From Candidatus Thiodiazotropha sp. (ex Epidulcina cf. delphinae) (GTDB taxonomy: Bacteria; Pseudomonadota; Gammaproteobacteria; Chromatiales; Chromatiaceae), in NCBI GenBank assembly GCA_025656455.1, contig JAHXHS010000022.1, positions 1 to 64,000 on the forward strand: a stretch of DNA of 64,000 nucleotides, in the 5' to 3' direction. Each line of letters begins with the position of its first letter. Positions within the stretch are counted from its first letter, which is position 1. A program made the position numbers and the translations under genes. This document shows positions 41,624 through 50,228 of the stretch, in pieces. Under the pieces are notes generated by a model, which was given only the letters and a program-made list of their open reading frames with translations, searched no databases and was not told where the DNA came from.

Positions 41624-42767
41624 GTTCATGGGCGCCCGATGGCCCTGTCAAGCCAAACGCCGCCAGATAGCGCTGGGCGCTTTTCTCAAGGGTGTACTCA
41701 CTGACGGCCGCTTTCAGCAGATCCGGGTCCGGCGGCTCCCTGAGGGTCTGCAGCATCGCCTCGGCAAGCCTCTCTGCATCGCCCACCGGCACCAGTGGAG
41801 CCACTTTCCCCCCCTGGGTGATCTCAAACGGGCCCGAGGGACAATCGGTGCTGACCGAAGGGGTGCCAAGCGCCAGGGCCTCGGTCAATACGTTGGGCGA
41901 CCCCTCCCAACGGGAAGAGAGCACAAAAAGCCTTGCCCATTTCAGATAGACATAGGGGTTGTCCACGAAGCCTGGCAGGCGAAAATCGTCACCCAACTTC
42001 AACGCCTTCGCCAGACTCGCCAGACTCGCCTGTTTGTGGCCTCGTCCCAGGATCATCAGCCGGCAATCCTGCTCTTGGCGCACCAAGGAGAAGGCGCGCA
42101 TCAGTGTCGGAAAATCCTTGGCCCGGCCCAACCCCCCGATACCCAGTATCAGCGGCGGCTGGTCCGGACCCAGCCATGGGTCCGTGGCCGGGGCGGCGGC
42201 CTGCTCATATAACTCTGGGGTTATGGTCGGATTCTGGATAATGTCGATCTTATCCATGGCGATGCCGCTGAGTTGAACCACTTCCTCGGCCACACCCTGG
42301 GATACCGTAACCACACCGTCCGCTTGGGTGAACAGTCGGGCCAACCGCCTTGTCTTCAGCCAGCGGCGAAGCGCACCCGTGCCCCTGGCCTCCATACTGG
42401 ATAACAGCGCCGACCCAGGACGAAGGAAAAACCGGGTGTGTCCGGGATGTCTGCGCTTGGCCTGGAGTGCGACCTGGTCATCCTTGGTCTTAGCCGATAG
42501 CAGGATATCCGGGTCGTTTCGCCGCAGATAGTCGATCAGTTTCGGCAGCGCCGCCTTTTGACGCGATACCGGGAATGTGATCAACCGAACCTCGGGGGGG
42601 AGCCGATGCAAAAAGGGGGCGTTTTCGTCTTTGACGATGAAATCGACCCTGACGCCGATCATCGCCAGACCCCTGGCGATGTTAACCATCATCCGTTCCA
42701 CACCGCCATCGCCGAACCTGAGAATAAAGAGACAGACTGAGGGGGTGGAAGGTCGGGATTGCTGCAT
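41607..42767 (-). CDS. Glycosyltransferase, GT4 family (GGVER-related)
   Basis: A 386-residue GT-B enzyme: FILRFGDGGVERMMVNIARGLAMIG, LLSAKTKDDQVALQAK, VVTVSQGVAEEVVQLSGI, LILGIGGLGRAKDFPTLMRAFSL, LMILGRGHKQASLASL, LPGFVDNPYVYLKWARLFVLSSRWEGSPNVLTEALALGTPSVSTDCPSGPFEI. The last about six residues (EPRILS) come from the palindrome arm at 41607-41623, so the original stop was lost when it inserted. A paralogue of 38418 and 40220. Confidence 0.87.
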   Translation of the reverse strand: MQQSRPSTPSVCLFILRFGDGGVERMMVNIARGLAMIGVRVDFIVKDENAPFLHRLPPEVRLITFPVSRQKAALPKLIDYLRRNDPDILLSAKTKDDQVALQAKRRHPGHTRFFLRPGSALLSSMEARGTGALRRWLKTRRLARLFTQADGVVTVSQGVAEEVVQLSGIAMDKIDIIQNPTITPELYEQAAAPATDPWLGPDQPPLILGIGGLGRAKDFPTLMRAFSLVRQEQDCRLMILGRGHKQASLASLAKALKLGDDFRLPGFVDNPYVYLKWARLFVLSSRWEGSPNVLTEALALGTPSVSTDCPSGPFEITQGGKVAPLVPVGDAERLAEAMLQTLREPPDPDLLKAAVSEYTLEKSAQRYLAAFGLTGPSGAHEPRILS

Positions 42768-42782
42768 CTCGGTATCTTAACT

Positions 42783-42924
42783 AGTGTCCGTCCAGAAACA
42801 AGACAATTTCTCTCGCAAAGACGCCAAGATCGCCAAGGAAAAATAAATACAATAAAAAAAGTAATAAGTTATAACTTTGCGATCTTGGCGTCTTTGCGAG
42901 AGTTTTTCTTTCCGGACGGACACT
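42783..42924. mobile_element. MITE family A, copy 2
   Basis: Terminal repeats AGTGTCCGTCC / GGACGGACACT with long arms TCTCGCAAAGACGCCAAGATCGC around an AT-rich centre (AAATAAATACAATAAAAAAAG). AACT flanks both ends, a likely 4-bp target duplication. Confidence 0.88.
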
Positions 42925-42941
42925 AACTAGGGCCTTTTCAC

Positions 42942-43760
42942 TCAGTCCGACTCGCCGGTGGCCTTCGCCATCCTGGCTGCAACCACACTCGCGCCTCCGA
43001 GCGACCAGCCGCCGTCGACAGGGATGATCGCGCCGGTGACATACCCTGCCAGCGGTGAGGCCAGGAACATGACGGTATTCGCAATATCCATCGGCGTTCC
43101 CAGGCGTCCCAGCGGCACCGACTCCGCGACCGCCTGCTGAAGCTCAGGGGTTGGCGACAGCCGTTTCATGCCTTCCGTCCCCTCGACCGGTCCGGGCACG
43201 ACCGAGTTGACCCGTATGCCCGCGGGCCCCCACTCCATGGCAAGCACCCGGGTAACCATATCGACCCCCGCCTTCGCGGCGCAAACATGTGCCTGAAACG
43301 CCATCGGAACATAGGCCTGGGGCGCTGAAATGTTGATGATTGAGGCGCCTGGCCGGGTCAGATAGGGATAGGCGGAACGCAGCACGTGAAAGGTGCCGCG
43401 AAGATCGATATCGACCACCGATGCGAAAGCGTTCGGCGACATGCCGAGCGCCGGGGCCGGGAAGTTGCCTGCCGCGCCCGACACCAACACATCGATATCG
43501 CCGAACGCCTGATGTATGGCAGACAATGCCGCATCCACCGCCTCGGGATCCCTTACATCGGCGCTGAATCCAATCGCCTCGCCGCCATGGATCAACAGCC
43601 TCTCAACGGCGGCATCCAGTTTCTGCCGCGAACGGCTGACAACAGCAACCCGTGCCCCTTGCGCGGCAAATGCGTCCGCAATGCCCAGGTTGATGCCGCT
43701 ACTTCCACCCGCCACGGCAACTACGCTACCTGCGAAGCTTGGAGAACTATTCACGTCCAT
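42942..43760 (-). CDS. SDR oxidoreductase, 2,4-dienoyl-CoA reductase type
   Basis: A 272-residue short-chain dehydrogenase. The NADP loop VAVAGGSSGINLGIADAFA lies near residue 14 and NISAPQAY holds the catalytic Ser. The usual YxxxK is replaced by VCAAK in QAHVCAAKAGVDMVTRVLAMEWGPAGIRVNSVVPGPVEGTEGM. This Tyr-less Q-x-H-x-x-AAKA pattern with WGP and GPxxGTEG is that of DECR-type 2,4-dienoyl-CoA reductases, which reduce unsaturated fatty acyl-CoA in beta-oxidation. The substrate is inferred from family only. It stands alone between a MITE and the sensory genes. Confidence 0.82.
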   Translation of the reverse strand: MDVNSSPSFAGSVVAVAGGSSGINLGIADAFAAQGARVAVVSRSRQKLDAAVERLLIHGGEAIGFSADVRDPEAVDAALSAIHQAFGDIDVLVSGAAGNFPAPALGMSPNAFASVVDIDLRGTFHVLRSAYPYLTRPGASIINISAPQAYVPMAFQAHVCAAKAGVDMVTRVLAMEWGPAGIRVNSVVPGPVEGTEGMKRLSPTPELQQAVAESVPLGRLGTPMDIANTVMFLASPLAGYVTGAIIPVDGGWSLGGASVVAARMAKATGESD

Positions 43761-43819
43761 CTCCCGAATAATCTGAGTTTTTTATCGAAACATAGCGGCG
43801 CTGGGGCCCCACTGGGCGA

Positions 43820-44746
43820 TTACTTTTCTATCACTTCGTCGACCATCTGTAGTACCTCATCCGCGATGTGAAGGCCGATTTTCCTTGCCGTTCCCGCATT
43901 CAGGGTAAGGCGGGTGCCGAGCGGATCCTGCACACCGATCACCGCCGGCTTGGTTCCGTGTAGAAGAATATCCTCGGCAATGGCCGCTGCTTGGATGCCG
44001 ATACTGGGGACATCCGGGTTGACCGCCAGCAACAGCCCGAGGCGGACGATATTGTCTGACTGACCGATACAGATCAGACGATCCTTGAGACATTGCCGTT
44101 TCAACCAGTGCATATTTTCCAAGGTATAGAGTACTGGGTCGGTCGGCAGCCAGATTGCGTCAACCTCTCCCGCCAGGCGCCGATAGGTTTGCCTCAACTC
44201 CTTGGCCCGGGCGATGGGACGGGCCACGATCTCCAGATCCACTAATTCAGCCGCTTGGACGGCTTCCTCGATAGCCGATAGGCTATGTGCCTCGCTGTAG
44301 AACACCCCGATGCGCTTCACTTCGGGAAACAGCAGATTCAACGACAGCAGTTGTGTGCCGGACGCCACGTCGGAATCGATGCCTGCCAGGTTGCTCTGTC
44401 CCTCCATCAGCCTGTAGCGTTGCCAATTGAGCACCATGGCGAAGATAACCGGCACCTCCTGCCGGGAGCTAGTGGCCGCCTTGGCGAAGAAAGCGGCCCT
44501 TGCCCCGAGAGCGAGAATCAATGCGGGTCGACGGGCCATGATTCGGCGCATCAGTTCCGGGGCTCCCTCGATGTCTCCCTGAAGATTGTAGACCTCGATC
44601 TCTTGTCTCAGCTTGGCCTTGAACTCTACCAGTGGCTCTTCATAGGCCGCTTCCGTGTCGGACAAAAGCACCACTACCGAGCCCTGTCCGGACCATGCAG
44701 GCCAGATGCATAGGGTTAAGATCAATAGCAGTAGCAACCTAATCAT
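43820..44746 (-). CDS. ABC-transporter-type substrate-binding protein (PF04392 type)
   Basis: A 308-residue exported protein starting at ATG 44746, with GGAG eight bases upstream. Signal peptide MIRLLLLLILTLCIWPAWSG, then a two-lobed binding fold with VVVLLSDTEAAYEEPLVEFKAKL, LILALGARAAFFAKAAT, PVIFAMVLNWQRYRLMEGQSNLAGID, RIGVFYSEAHS, DAIWLPTDPVLYTLENM. No permease or ATPase is near. The partner is more likely the sensor kinase at 45760, as solute-binding proteins of this kind can deliver ligands to sensors. It overlaps the upstream PhnD-like gene by eight bases. Confidence 0.82.
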   Translation of the reverse strand: MIRLLLLLILTLCIWPAWSGQGSVVVLLSDTEAAYEEPLVEFKAKLRQEIEVYNLQGDIEGAPELMRRIMARRPALILALGARAAFFAKAATSSRQEVPVIFAMVLNWQRYRLMEGQSNLAGIDSDVASGTQLLSLNLLFPEVKRIGVFYSEAHSLSAIEEAVQAAELVDLEIVARPIARAKELRQTYRRLAGEVDAIWLPTDPVLYTLENMHWLKRQCLKDRLICIGQSDNIVRLGLLLAVNPDVPSIGIQAAAIAEDILLHGTKPAVIGVQDPLGTRLTLNAGTARKIGLHIADEVLQMVDEVIEK

Positions 44747-45551
44747 TATGCACGCTCCATCCATCGATCCGAAGCGTCTCCATCACCGGACTGTCTTGGG
44801 TTGAAATCATGAATCTTTTAAATTGGTTTTGCCGATTGGTGGCGACCGCGCCTTCCAATACAACGAGCACCGGCATCGCCAGCGGTTCGGATTCGCCCAA
44901 GACCCTGAGCGAATCAATCAGTCGTGGATTTTTCGCCCGAAGCCGTTTCAGGCTGGCCTGGGAGACCAGGGCGACATCGACCTGTCCCAGGGCAACGGCA
45001 AAAATGGCGTCCGCATCTTTGGGTACTTCAACGATATTGAGATTCCCGGTATCGAGAATTTCATCTGAAGATAAAATTCCATTGAGGATATCTGCAGAAT
45101 CCGGCCCGAGGCTGGTCATCGCCAGCGAGGTCCGGCCGGGTATTCGAGCGCTGTTGAAAAATCGCCGGCTGGCTATCAAAAGCTTGCGATAGCTCCGGCG
45201 ATTGTCCCGAACCGATTGCAGCATGGGTCGAAGCTTCAGCTCTTTGCCGTAGCGATGCAGATACCAACCGGGAACAAAGACAAAGGAGGGGCGATCCTTG
45301 CGCAACCCTCGGTCAAAATCGGTCAGGCGGGCGAAAGGTTGAAACTCAACACTGAATCCCAACCCGTCCAGCAGGTTTTGCATATCGTTTTTCAGCCGCA
45401 CGAGATTATTTTGCGGGGAGTCCGGATTGAAATAGTAGAAGCGAAGAGACGTATCGGCGCACGTCGGCCCCGCAATGAGCAGCAGCCAGAGACAAATGGC
45501 GCGTATGATGAGATTTTCGATTGCCGCTTGCAAAATCAGCCTAGCCCGCAT
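44739..45551 (-). CDS. PhnD-like periplasmic substrate-binding protein
   Basis: A 270-residue exported protein. The hydrophobic signal LIIRAICLWLLLIAGPTCADT is followed by a type-2 periplasmic-binding fold: LRFYYFNPDSPQNNLVRLKNDM, FDRGLRKDRPSFVFVPGWYLHRYG, RKLLIASRRFFNS, TSLAMTSLGPDSADILNGIL, KDADAIFAVALGQVDVALVSQASL and LAMPVLVVLEGAV. This matches the phosphate/phosphonate-binding PhnD-like group that often lacks a transporter and serves a signalling system. First of two coupled genes. Confidence 0.8.
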   Translation of the reverse strand: MRARLILQAAIENLIIRAICLWLLLIAGPTCADTSLRFYYFNPDSPQNNLVRLKNDMQNLLDGLGFSVEFQPFARLTDFDRGLRKDRPSFVFVPGWYLHRYGKELKLRPMLQSVRDNRRSYRKLLIASRRFFNSARIPGRTSLAMTSLGPDSADILNGILSSDEILDTGNLNIVEVPKDADAIFAVALGQVDVALVSQASLKRLRAKNPRLIDSLRVLGESEPLAMPVLVVLEGAVATNRQNQFKRFMISTQDSPVMETLRIDGWSVHND

Positions 45552-45556
45552 TTCTC

Positions 45557-45683
45557 ACCAGGATTTGGATTTTTGGGGCAACCAGGCCGAGCAGGTTGGA
45601 TGATCGGGCGCAAAAGCATAGCCGAGCCTATGGCTCAAGCCCGATCGTTCAAGATGCTCGGCCTGGTTGTTCCAAAAACCAAA
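45557..45683. repeat. Palindrome between sensor kinase and PhnD-like genes
   Basis: GGATTTGGATTTTTGGGGCAACCAGGCCGAGCA and TGCTCGGCCTGGTTGTTCCAAAAACC (given in part) pair around ATCGGGCGCAAAAGC... and GCTCAAGCCCGAT. It separates the kinase stop from the PhnD-like start by a structured leader. Confidence 0.75.
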
Positions 45684-45759
45684 TAGGACAGACTGTCCGA
45701 TGAATACCATATCGTGAGAGATGCTAACCTGTGTTCAACTTTCATAAGTTTTCCTGTTA

Positions 45760-47379
45760 TTAACCCGGCAACTCGAAATAGAAAGTTGCCCCTTTATCCA
45801 CCGATGATTCCGCCCATATCGAGCCGCCGTGACGGTGTAGAATACGCGCCACCGTCGCCAATCCGATCCCCGTGCCTTCAAACTCCGAGCTTTTATGCAA
45901 CCGCTGGAAGGCGCTGAACAGCTTGTCGGCATACTTCATATCAAATCCGGCGCCATTGTCGCGCACGAAAAACACCGGCTGGCCGTGCTGCTCTGTCCGG
46001 CCGATTTCAATCTTTGCCTGCTCCCGGCGACTGGTATACTTCCAGGCATTAGCTATCAGATTATCCAACACTACGCCCAATAGCTGGGCATCGCCCCTGG
46101 TGTACAGACCTGGTTCGACCCGGCACTCCACCGAGCGGTCTGGATCCCTCTCCCACAACTCGGTCAGGATCTGTGTGGCGAGTTCACTCAGGTTCACCTC
46201 GCCAATGCTCATCGCCTGCCGGCTGAGCCGGGAAAGCCTTAACATATCGTCAATCAGCACTCCCATCTGCTTGGTTGCCGTCCTGACGCGATTCAGATAG
46301 TCATGCCCCGTCTCATCGAGTCGATCTTGATAGTCCTCGATCAGCGCTTGGCTGAAACCGTCGATACTGCGCAATGGCGCGCGCAAATCATGGGAAACCG
46401 AATAGTTGAATGCCTCGAGTTCCTTGTTGCTGCGCTCCAACTCACAGGTGCGCTCTTCCACTTTCTGCTCCAGGGAACGGTTGTATTCGTCCAGGCGCAT
46501 GCGCGAAGCCTCCAGGTTACTGGTCATCCTGTTGAAAGCGACCGCCAGCGAACCGAATTCGGCGCAAAAGAGGTCGCGCATTTTCAATTGGTGTTTCAGA
46601 TTTCCCGCCGATACCTTTTGCACACCGCCGGCCAACTGATCGAGGGCCTTGAGCAAGCGCCGGGTAATCAAGGCCGCCACCAGAAAACCGAGCAGGATAA
46701 AGATCAGCACCATGGACAGATAAAAGGTCCGGATCTGGGACAATTGCTGATCCCATTCGCGCTCATGACTTTCAATATGTTCCTGTAAGCGATAGGTAGA
46801 GAAACCGCAACGCAATATCCCCCATAGGTCGCGGCCGTTATAAACGGGGGTCACCGCTTCCATCAAGGTATCATCCGGGGATGATCCTGACGGACTGTTT
46901 AAAAAATGGATGGGGGCAGGCGCCTGCCTCACGTCATCAAAACCACCCACCATCAATGCCAGCGCCTGCTGATCCAGTATTCCTTGCGGCGTCCGCCCCA
47001 CCCGATGCAATTCATTGTGGGCAATCACCACCCCCTGTTCGTCCATCACCAGGCAATAGCGGATCTCCTTGTCACCATCGGCCACCTGCTGCATCAGGGT
47101 GTTGAGAAGGCTGAAATCGTACCCAGCCACCGCCTGGTTGGCGCTCAACGCCATGCTGCGTAGCAGGGAGGCGCTGCTGGTCTCCATGGAATCATGCATC
47201 GCCTCGATATCCTCTGCCTGCTTGGTTTCCCGGAAATCGCTCACCTGCCGCCAGAACAGCAGACTGATCACCGCAAACAGCAGCAGTAGCGCCAGGTTCA
47301 TCGATATCAGGTAGACCCTTATCGGGGGAAAACCTATCGGGAGGCTGTCGGCTTCAGGTATCGGTGTATTCGAGTTCAT
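45760..47379 (-). CDS. Membrane sensor histidine kinase
   Basis: A 539-residue kinase. TM1 is at about residues 22-45 (VYLISMNLALLLLFAVISLLFW). A periplasmic sensor of about 160 residues follows, containing YCLVMDEQGVVIAHNELHRVG and LMEAVTPVYNGRDLWGILRCGFS, which is PAS/dCache-like. TM2 is near 210-230, then HAMP, a short coiled coil, HisKA with the H-box YSVSHDLRAPLRSIDGF, and HATPase with NLIANAWKYT, RDNGAGFDM and GTGIGLATVARILHRHGG. No receiver is fused. Likely outputs are the REC proteins at 52547 and 54242. The partner binding proteins lie just downstream. Confidence 0.88.
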   Translation of the reverse strand: MNSNTPIPEADSLPIGFPPIRVYLISMNLALLLLFAVISLLFWRQVSDFRETKQAEDIEAMHDSMETSSASLLRSMALSANQAVAGYDFSLLNTLMQQVADGDKEIRYCLVMDEQGVVIAHNELHRVGRTPQGILDQQALALMVGGFDDVRQAPAPIHFLNSPSGSSPDDTLMEAVTPVYNGRDLWGILRCGFSTYRLQEHIESHEREWDQQLSQIRTFYLSMVLIFILLGFLVAALITRRLLKALDQLAGGVQKVSAGNLKHQLKMRDLFCAEFGSLAVAFNRMTSNLEASRMRLDEYNRSLEQKVEERTCELERSNKELEAFNYSVSHDLRAPLRSIDGFSQALIEDYQDRLDETGHDYLNRVRTATKQMGVLIDDMLRLSRLSRQAMSIGEVNLSELATQILTELWERDPDRSVECRVEPGLYTRGDAQLLGVVLDNLIANAWKYTSRREQAKIEIGRTEQHGQPVFFVRDNGAGFDMKYADKLFSAFQRLHKSSEFEGTGIGLATVARILHRHGGSIWAESSVDKGATFYFELPG

Positions 47380-47421
47380 TGCACAAGGAGTGTAGATTCT
47401 CTGCCGCCTCGTGTCAGTCTT

Positions 47422-47603
47422 AGGGCCGCGGAAAAAATAAATTATCCAAAGATCACGTCAATATTTGGGTAAGATTCGGGCGATTTGATTGAGCAAAACC
47501 GCAGGACTAGTTGGACTAATTCGAGGATTTTGTGATTGAAAATCGTCCGAAGATTGCCTGAAGAGGGGCGTGAGACTGGATAATTTATTTTTTCCGCGAC
47601 CCT
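47422..47603. mobile_element. MITE-like element D (related ends to family C)
   Basis: The ends AGGGCCGCGGAAAAAATAAATTATCC and GGATAATTTATTTTTTCCGCGACCCT (given in part) are inverted. The interior has AATCGTCCGAAGATTG and AACCGCAGGAC boxes. The ends resemble family C at 18727 and 21113, so they may share a mobiliser. The 47604-47802 stretch holds nothing else I recognise. Confidence 0.7.
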
Positions 47604-47802
47604 TAATCCCATCTCCGCCTGATCCATCTGAATTGGCGCTAAACGGTTCGGATGCTGAGTAATTCGCCTATCTTCCTCAAGAAACAGGAAAAATATTCGA
47701 TAAACTACCATCTGCTTGGAAATCACGGCTGGGCACACAGAATCGACGCATCGCCATCTTCTGCTTGGATACGACAGGAGCCTCATCAATAATAGGTTAA
47801 GT

Positions 47803-47844
47803 ATGGCCAGATACCCAATAGCACGCTCCTGGCGACCAATATGA
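47803..47844 (+). CDS. 13-codon leader ORF of TonB receptor 1
   Basis: ATG 47803 follows TAGG at six bases and encodes MARYPIARSWRPI, ending TGA inside the receptor start (ATGA). The receptor ATG has no Shine-Dalgarno of its own, so coupled translation is plausible. The same leader, with mostly synonymous or conservative changes (MARYPIALSRRTI), precedes the second receptor. Confidence 0.45.
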   Translation: MARYPIARSWRPI

Positions 47845-50015
47845 TCGGAAGACACCGTTTGTCGCTGTTCGCATTCGCCGCCGCATGTTCCATTTCAGCC
47901 TTGGCGGAGGAGGCTCTGATCTCCGACGAGCAAATGAGGGAGGCGGAACGGCTTTTCAGCGGCCCCAGTGAAGAGGACTACTATCGGACAGACGCCGTAT
48001 TGGTCAGCGCCACCGGCAGCGCCAAACCGGTGTTTCTGGCGCCCTCGGTCGCCAGCGTCATCTCCAAGGAGCAGATCGAAGCCATGGGGGCCACCACCCT
48101 GGATGAGGTATTGGAGACGGTGCCGGGGCTGCATGTCTATAATCCCCCTTTGCCTAACAACCAAAAACAGTGGTCCATACGCGGCATTCACACCAATTCC
48201 AACCCCCAAGTCTTGTTGTTGCTCAACGGCCAGCCGATTCAGGACTTCCACCAAGGAGGCCGCCCCAACAACTTTCAACTCCCGGTCAGCATGATCTCCC
48301 GGGTGGAGGTAATTCGCGGGCCGGGATCGGCGATTCACGGCGCCGATGCATTTGCCGGTTCCATCAACGTGATCACCAAAGACGGTCAAGAGATCGGCGG
48401 CACTCAGGCCGGCCTTCGTAGTGGTTCCTTCAGCCGACGGGATGCATGGGCTCAGCATGGCGGCAATTATGCTGGCTGGGACCTGGCGGTAGGCATCGAT
48501 CTATTGAAATCGGACGGCGATGACAACCGGGTGGTCGACCGGGATCTGCAAAGTTTTTTGGATGACAGCTTCGGCACTTCCGCCTCCCTCGCGCCCCGAG
48601 CCGTCGACAGTCAATACGACATGATCAATGCTCATATCGCGCTCAGTCAGCAAAACTGGAACCTTCACCTCTGGGGCTGGACTGAAAGGGACGGCGGCAT
48701 CGGGGCCGGCCTGGCCAATGCGATGACTGCGGATAACAGATTGGAAACCGACACCCTGCTGGGCGATGTTGAATATAGTAATAATCAGTGGTTGCAGGAC
48801 TCGACGCTCGGCTTCCGGCTCAGCTATCTGTATCTCAACACTGACACCTATCTGCAGCTATTTCCTCCCGGAGCGGTTCTGCCCATCGGCAGCGATGGCA
48901 ATCTGAACTTTACAGCACCGGCGGGGCTCACCCTGTTTACCGACGGCTATATCGGTCATCCTGAACGCACACAGCATCATTACAGCGCTGAGACCACGGC
49001 GCTTTTCGACGGTTTGACGCAACACCGAATGCGTTTTGCGCTTGGCTATCGGTATACGGAGATGAGCTACCGGGCAGCACAGAACTGGGGACTGGGTATT
49101 ATTGACGGCAGCCAGGCTGTGGTAGATGGCTCACTGACTGATCTTACCGGTACAGCCGGCATCTTTATGCCCGATGTCGATCGCAGTCTTTGGTATCTCT
49201 CGGCCCAGGACGAGTGGGCCTTCGCCCGTGATTGGGAGCTGACTCTGGGCGCCCGCTACGACCACTACTCCGACTTCGGCGGCACATTCAACCCCAGGGC
49301 GGCGCTGGTGTGGCAGGCCCGCTATAACCTGACCACCAAATTATTGTATGGGCGGGCCTTCCGCGCACCCAGCTTCACCAAGCTGCACGCACAAAACAAT
49401 CCCATAGGCCTGGGCAACCCCGACCTGGAGCCGGAAATCATGGATACCCTGGAACTGGCATTCATCTATTTGCCAACGGTAGACCTGCGACTGGCGGCCA
49501 ACCTCTTCGCTTACGATATTGAAGGCCTGATCGAGTTTGTTTCCGACTCAGATAAAGCAAGCGCAACAGCTCAAAATGCCCATGATCAGAAAGGCCATGG
49601 TGCGGAACTGGAGGTTGACTGGGAAACCACCGACACGCTTCGCCTGATGGGCAATCTGGCCTGGCATAACGCTGAAGACAAGGCAACCGGTCACCCTGTG
49701 CCGGGTGCACCGGGGCTGCAGACCTATGCCAATGCGCACTGGCGGTTCCTGCCCAAGTGGTCAATCGACGGTCAGTGGTTCTGGGTCGGCAATCGGCAAC
49801 GGGCGGCGGGGGATACCCGCTCCGAGGTCGATGACTACCATATCGTCAACCTCACTTTGCGCCGTAAACAGTTTCTCAATCACTTCGATCTGGCCGTCGC
49901 GCTACGCAATCTGTTCGATGAGGATGTGCGCGAACCCGGCGCCGCATCCTCGATACCCAATGACTATCCGATGGACAGCCGGGCGTTATGGGCTGAATTG
50001 CAGGTGAATTTTTGA
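47841..50015 (+). CDS. TonB-dependent outer-membrane receptor 1
   Basis: A 724-residue receptor. Signal peptide at 1-22 (LSLFAFAAACSISALAEE), then the plug domain: FLAPSVASVISKEQIEAMGATTLDEVLETVPGLHVYNP, IHTNSNPQVLLLLNGQPI, SRVEVIRGPGSAIHGADAFAGSINVITKDG. A 22-strand barrel follows, with FRAPSFTKLHAQNNPIGLGNPDLEPE and the C-terminal aromatic end QVNF. The substrate is unknown; the plug is closest to vitamin B12/catecholate-siderophore types. Regulation may come from the adjacent kinase and binding proteins, which are divergently transcribed. Confidence 0.92.
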   Translation: MIGRHRLSLFAFAAACSISALAEEALISDEQMREAERLFSGPSEEDYYRTDAVLVSATGSAKPVFLAPSVASVISKEQIEAMGATTLDEVLETVPGLHVYNPPLPNNQKQWSIRGIHTNSNPQVLLLLNGQPIQDFHQGGRPNNFQLPVSMISRVEVIRGPGSAIHGADAFAGSINVITKDGQEIGGTQAGLRSGSFSRRDAWAQHGGNYAGWDLAVGIDLLKSDGDDNRVVDRDLQSFLDDSFGTSASLAPRAVDSQYDMINAHIALSQQNWNLHLWGWTERDGGIGAGLANAMTADNRLETDTLLGDVEYSNNQWLQDSTLGFRLSYLYLNTDTYLQLFPPGAVLPIGSDGNLNFTAPAGLTLFTDGYIGHPERTQHHYSAETTALFDGLTQHRMRFALGYRYTEMSYRAAQNWGLGIIDGSQAVVDGSLTDLTGTAGIFMPDVDRSLWYLSAQDEWAFARDWELTLGARYDHYSDFGGTFNPRAALVWQARYNLTTKLLYGRAFRAPSFTKLHAQNNPIGLGNPDLEPEIMDTLELAFIYLPTVDLRLAANLFAYDIEGLIEFVSDSDKASATAQNAHDQKGHGAELEVDWETTDTLRLMGNLAWHNAEDKATGHPVPGAPGLQTYANAHWRFLPKWSIDGQWFWVGNRQRAAGDTRSEVDDYHIVNLTLRRKQFLNHFDLAVALRNLFDEDVREPGAASSIPNDYPMDSRALWAELQVNF

Positions 50016-50048
50016 ACTGCCGGCACAAACATATCATTAAACTAACCA

Positions 50049-50097
50049 GTGTCCGTCCAGAAATGGGACACAAAGAACGCTGGATCGCGCAAAGACG
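50049..50097. repeat. Partial MITE family A
   Basis: AGTGTCCGTCCAGAAATGGGACACAAAG... and CGCAAAGACGC match one arm of the family A ends. The other end is missing. Confidence 0.55.
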
Positions 50098-50186
50098 CTT
50101 AATTGTAACTGACGGTGTTTCCTCTAATGCAATACCTTCGTAGAACCTCATCAATATTAGGTCGCCGGGTTAATAATAGGTTAAGT

Positions 50187-50228
50187 ATGGCTAGATACCC
50201 AATTGCACTCTCCAGGCGAACAATATGA
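50187..50228 (+). CDS. 13-codon leader ORF of TonB receptor 2
   Basis: ATG 50187 opens MARYPIALSRRTI ending TGA in the receptor start ATGA, exactly as upstream of receptor 1. The leader was kept after duplication while three codons changed, and again no Shine-Dalgarno lies near the receptor ATG. Confidence 0.45.
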   Translation: MARYPIALSRRTI

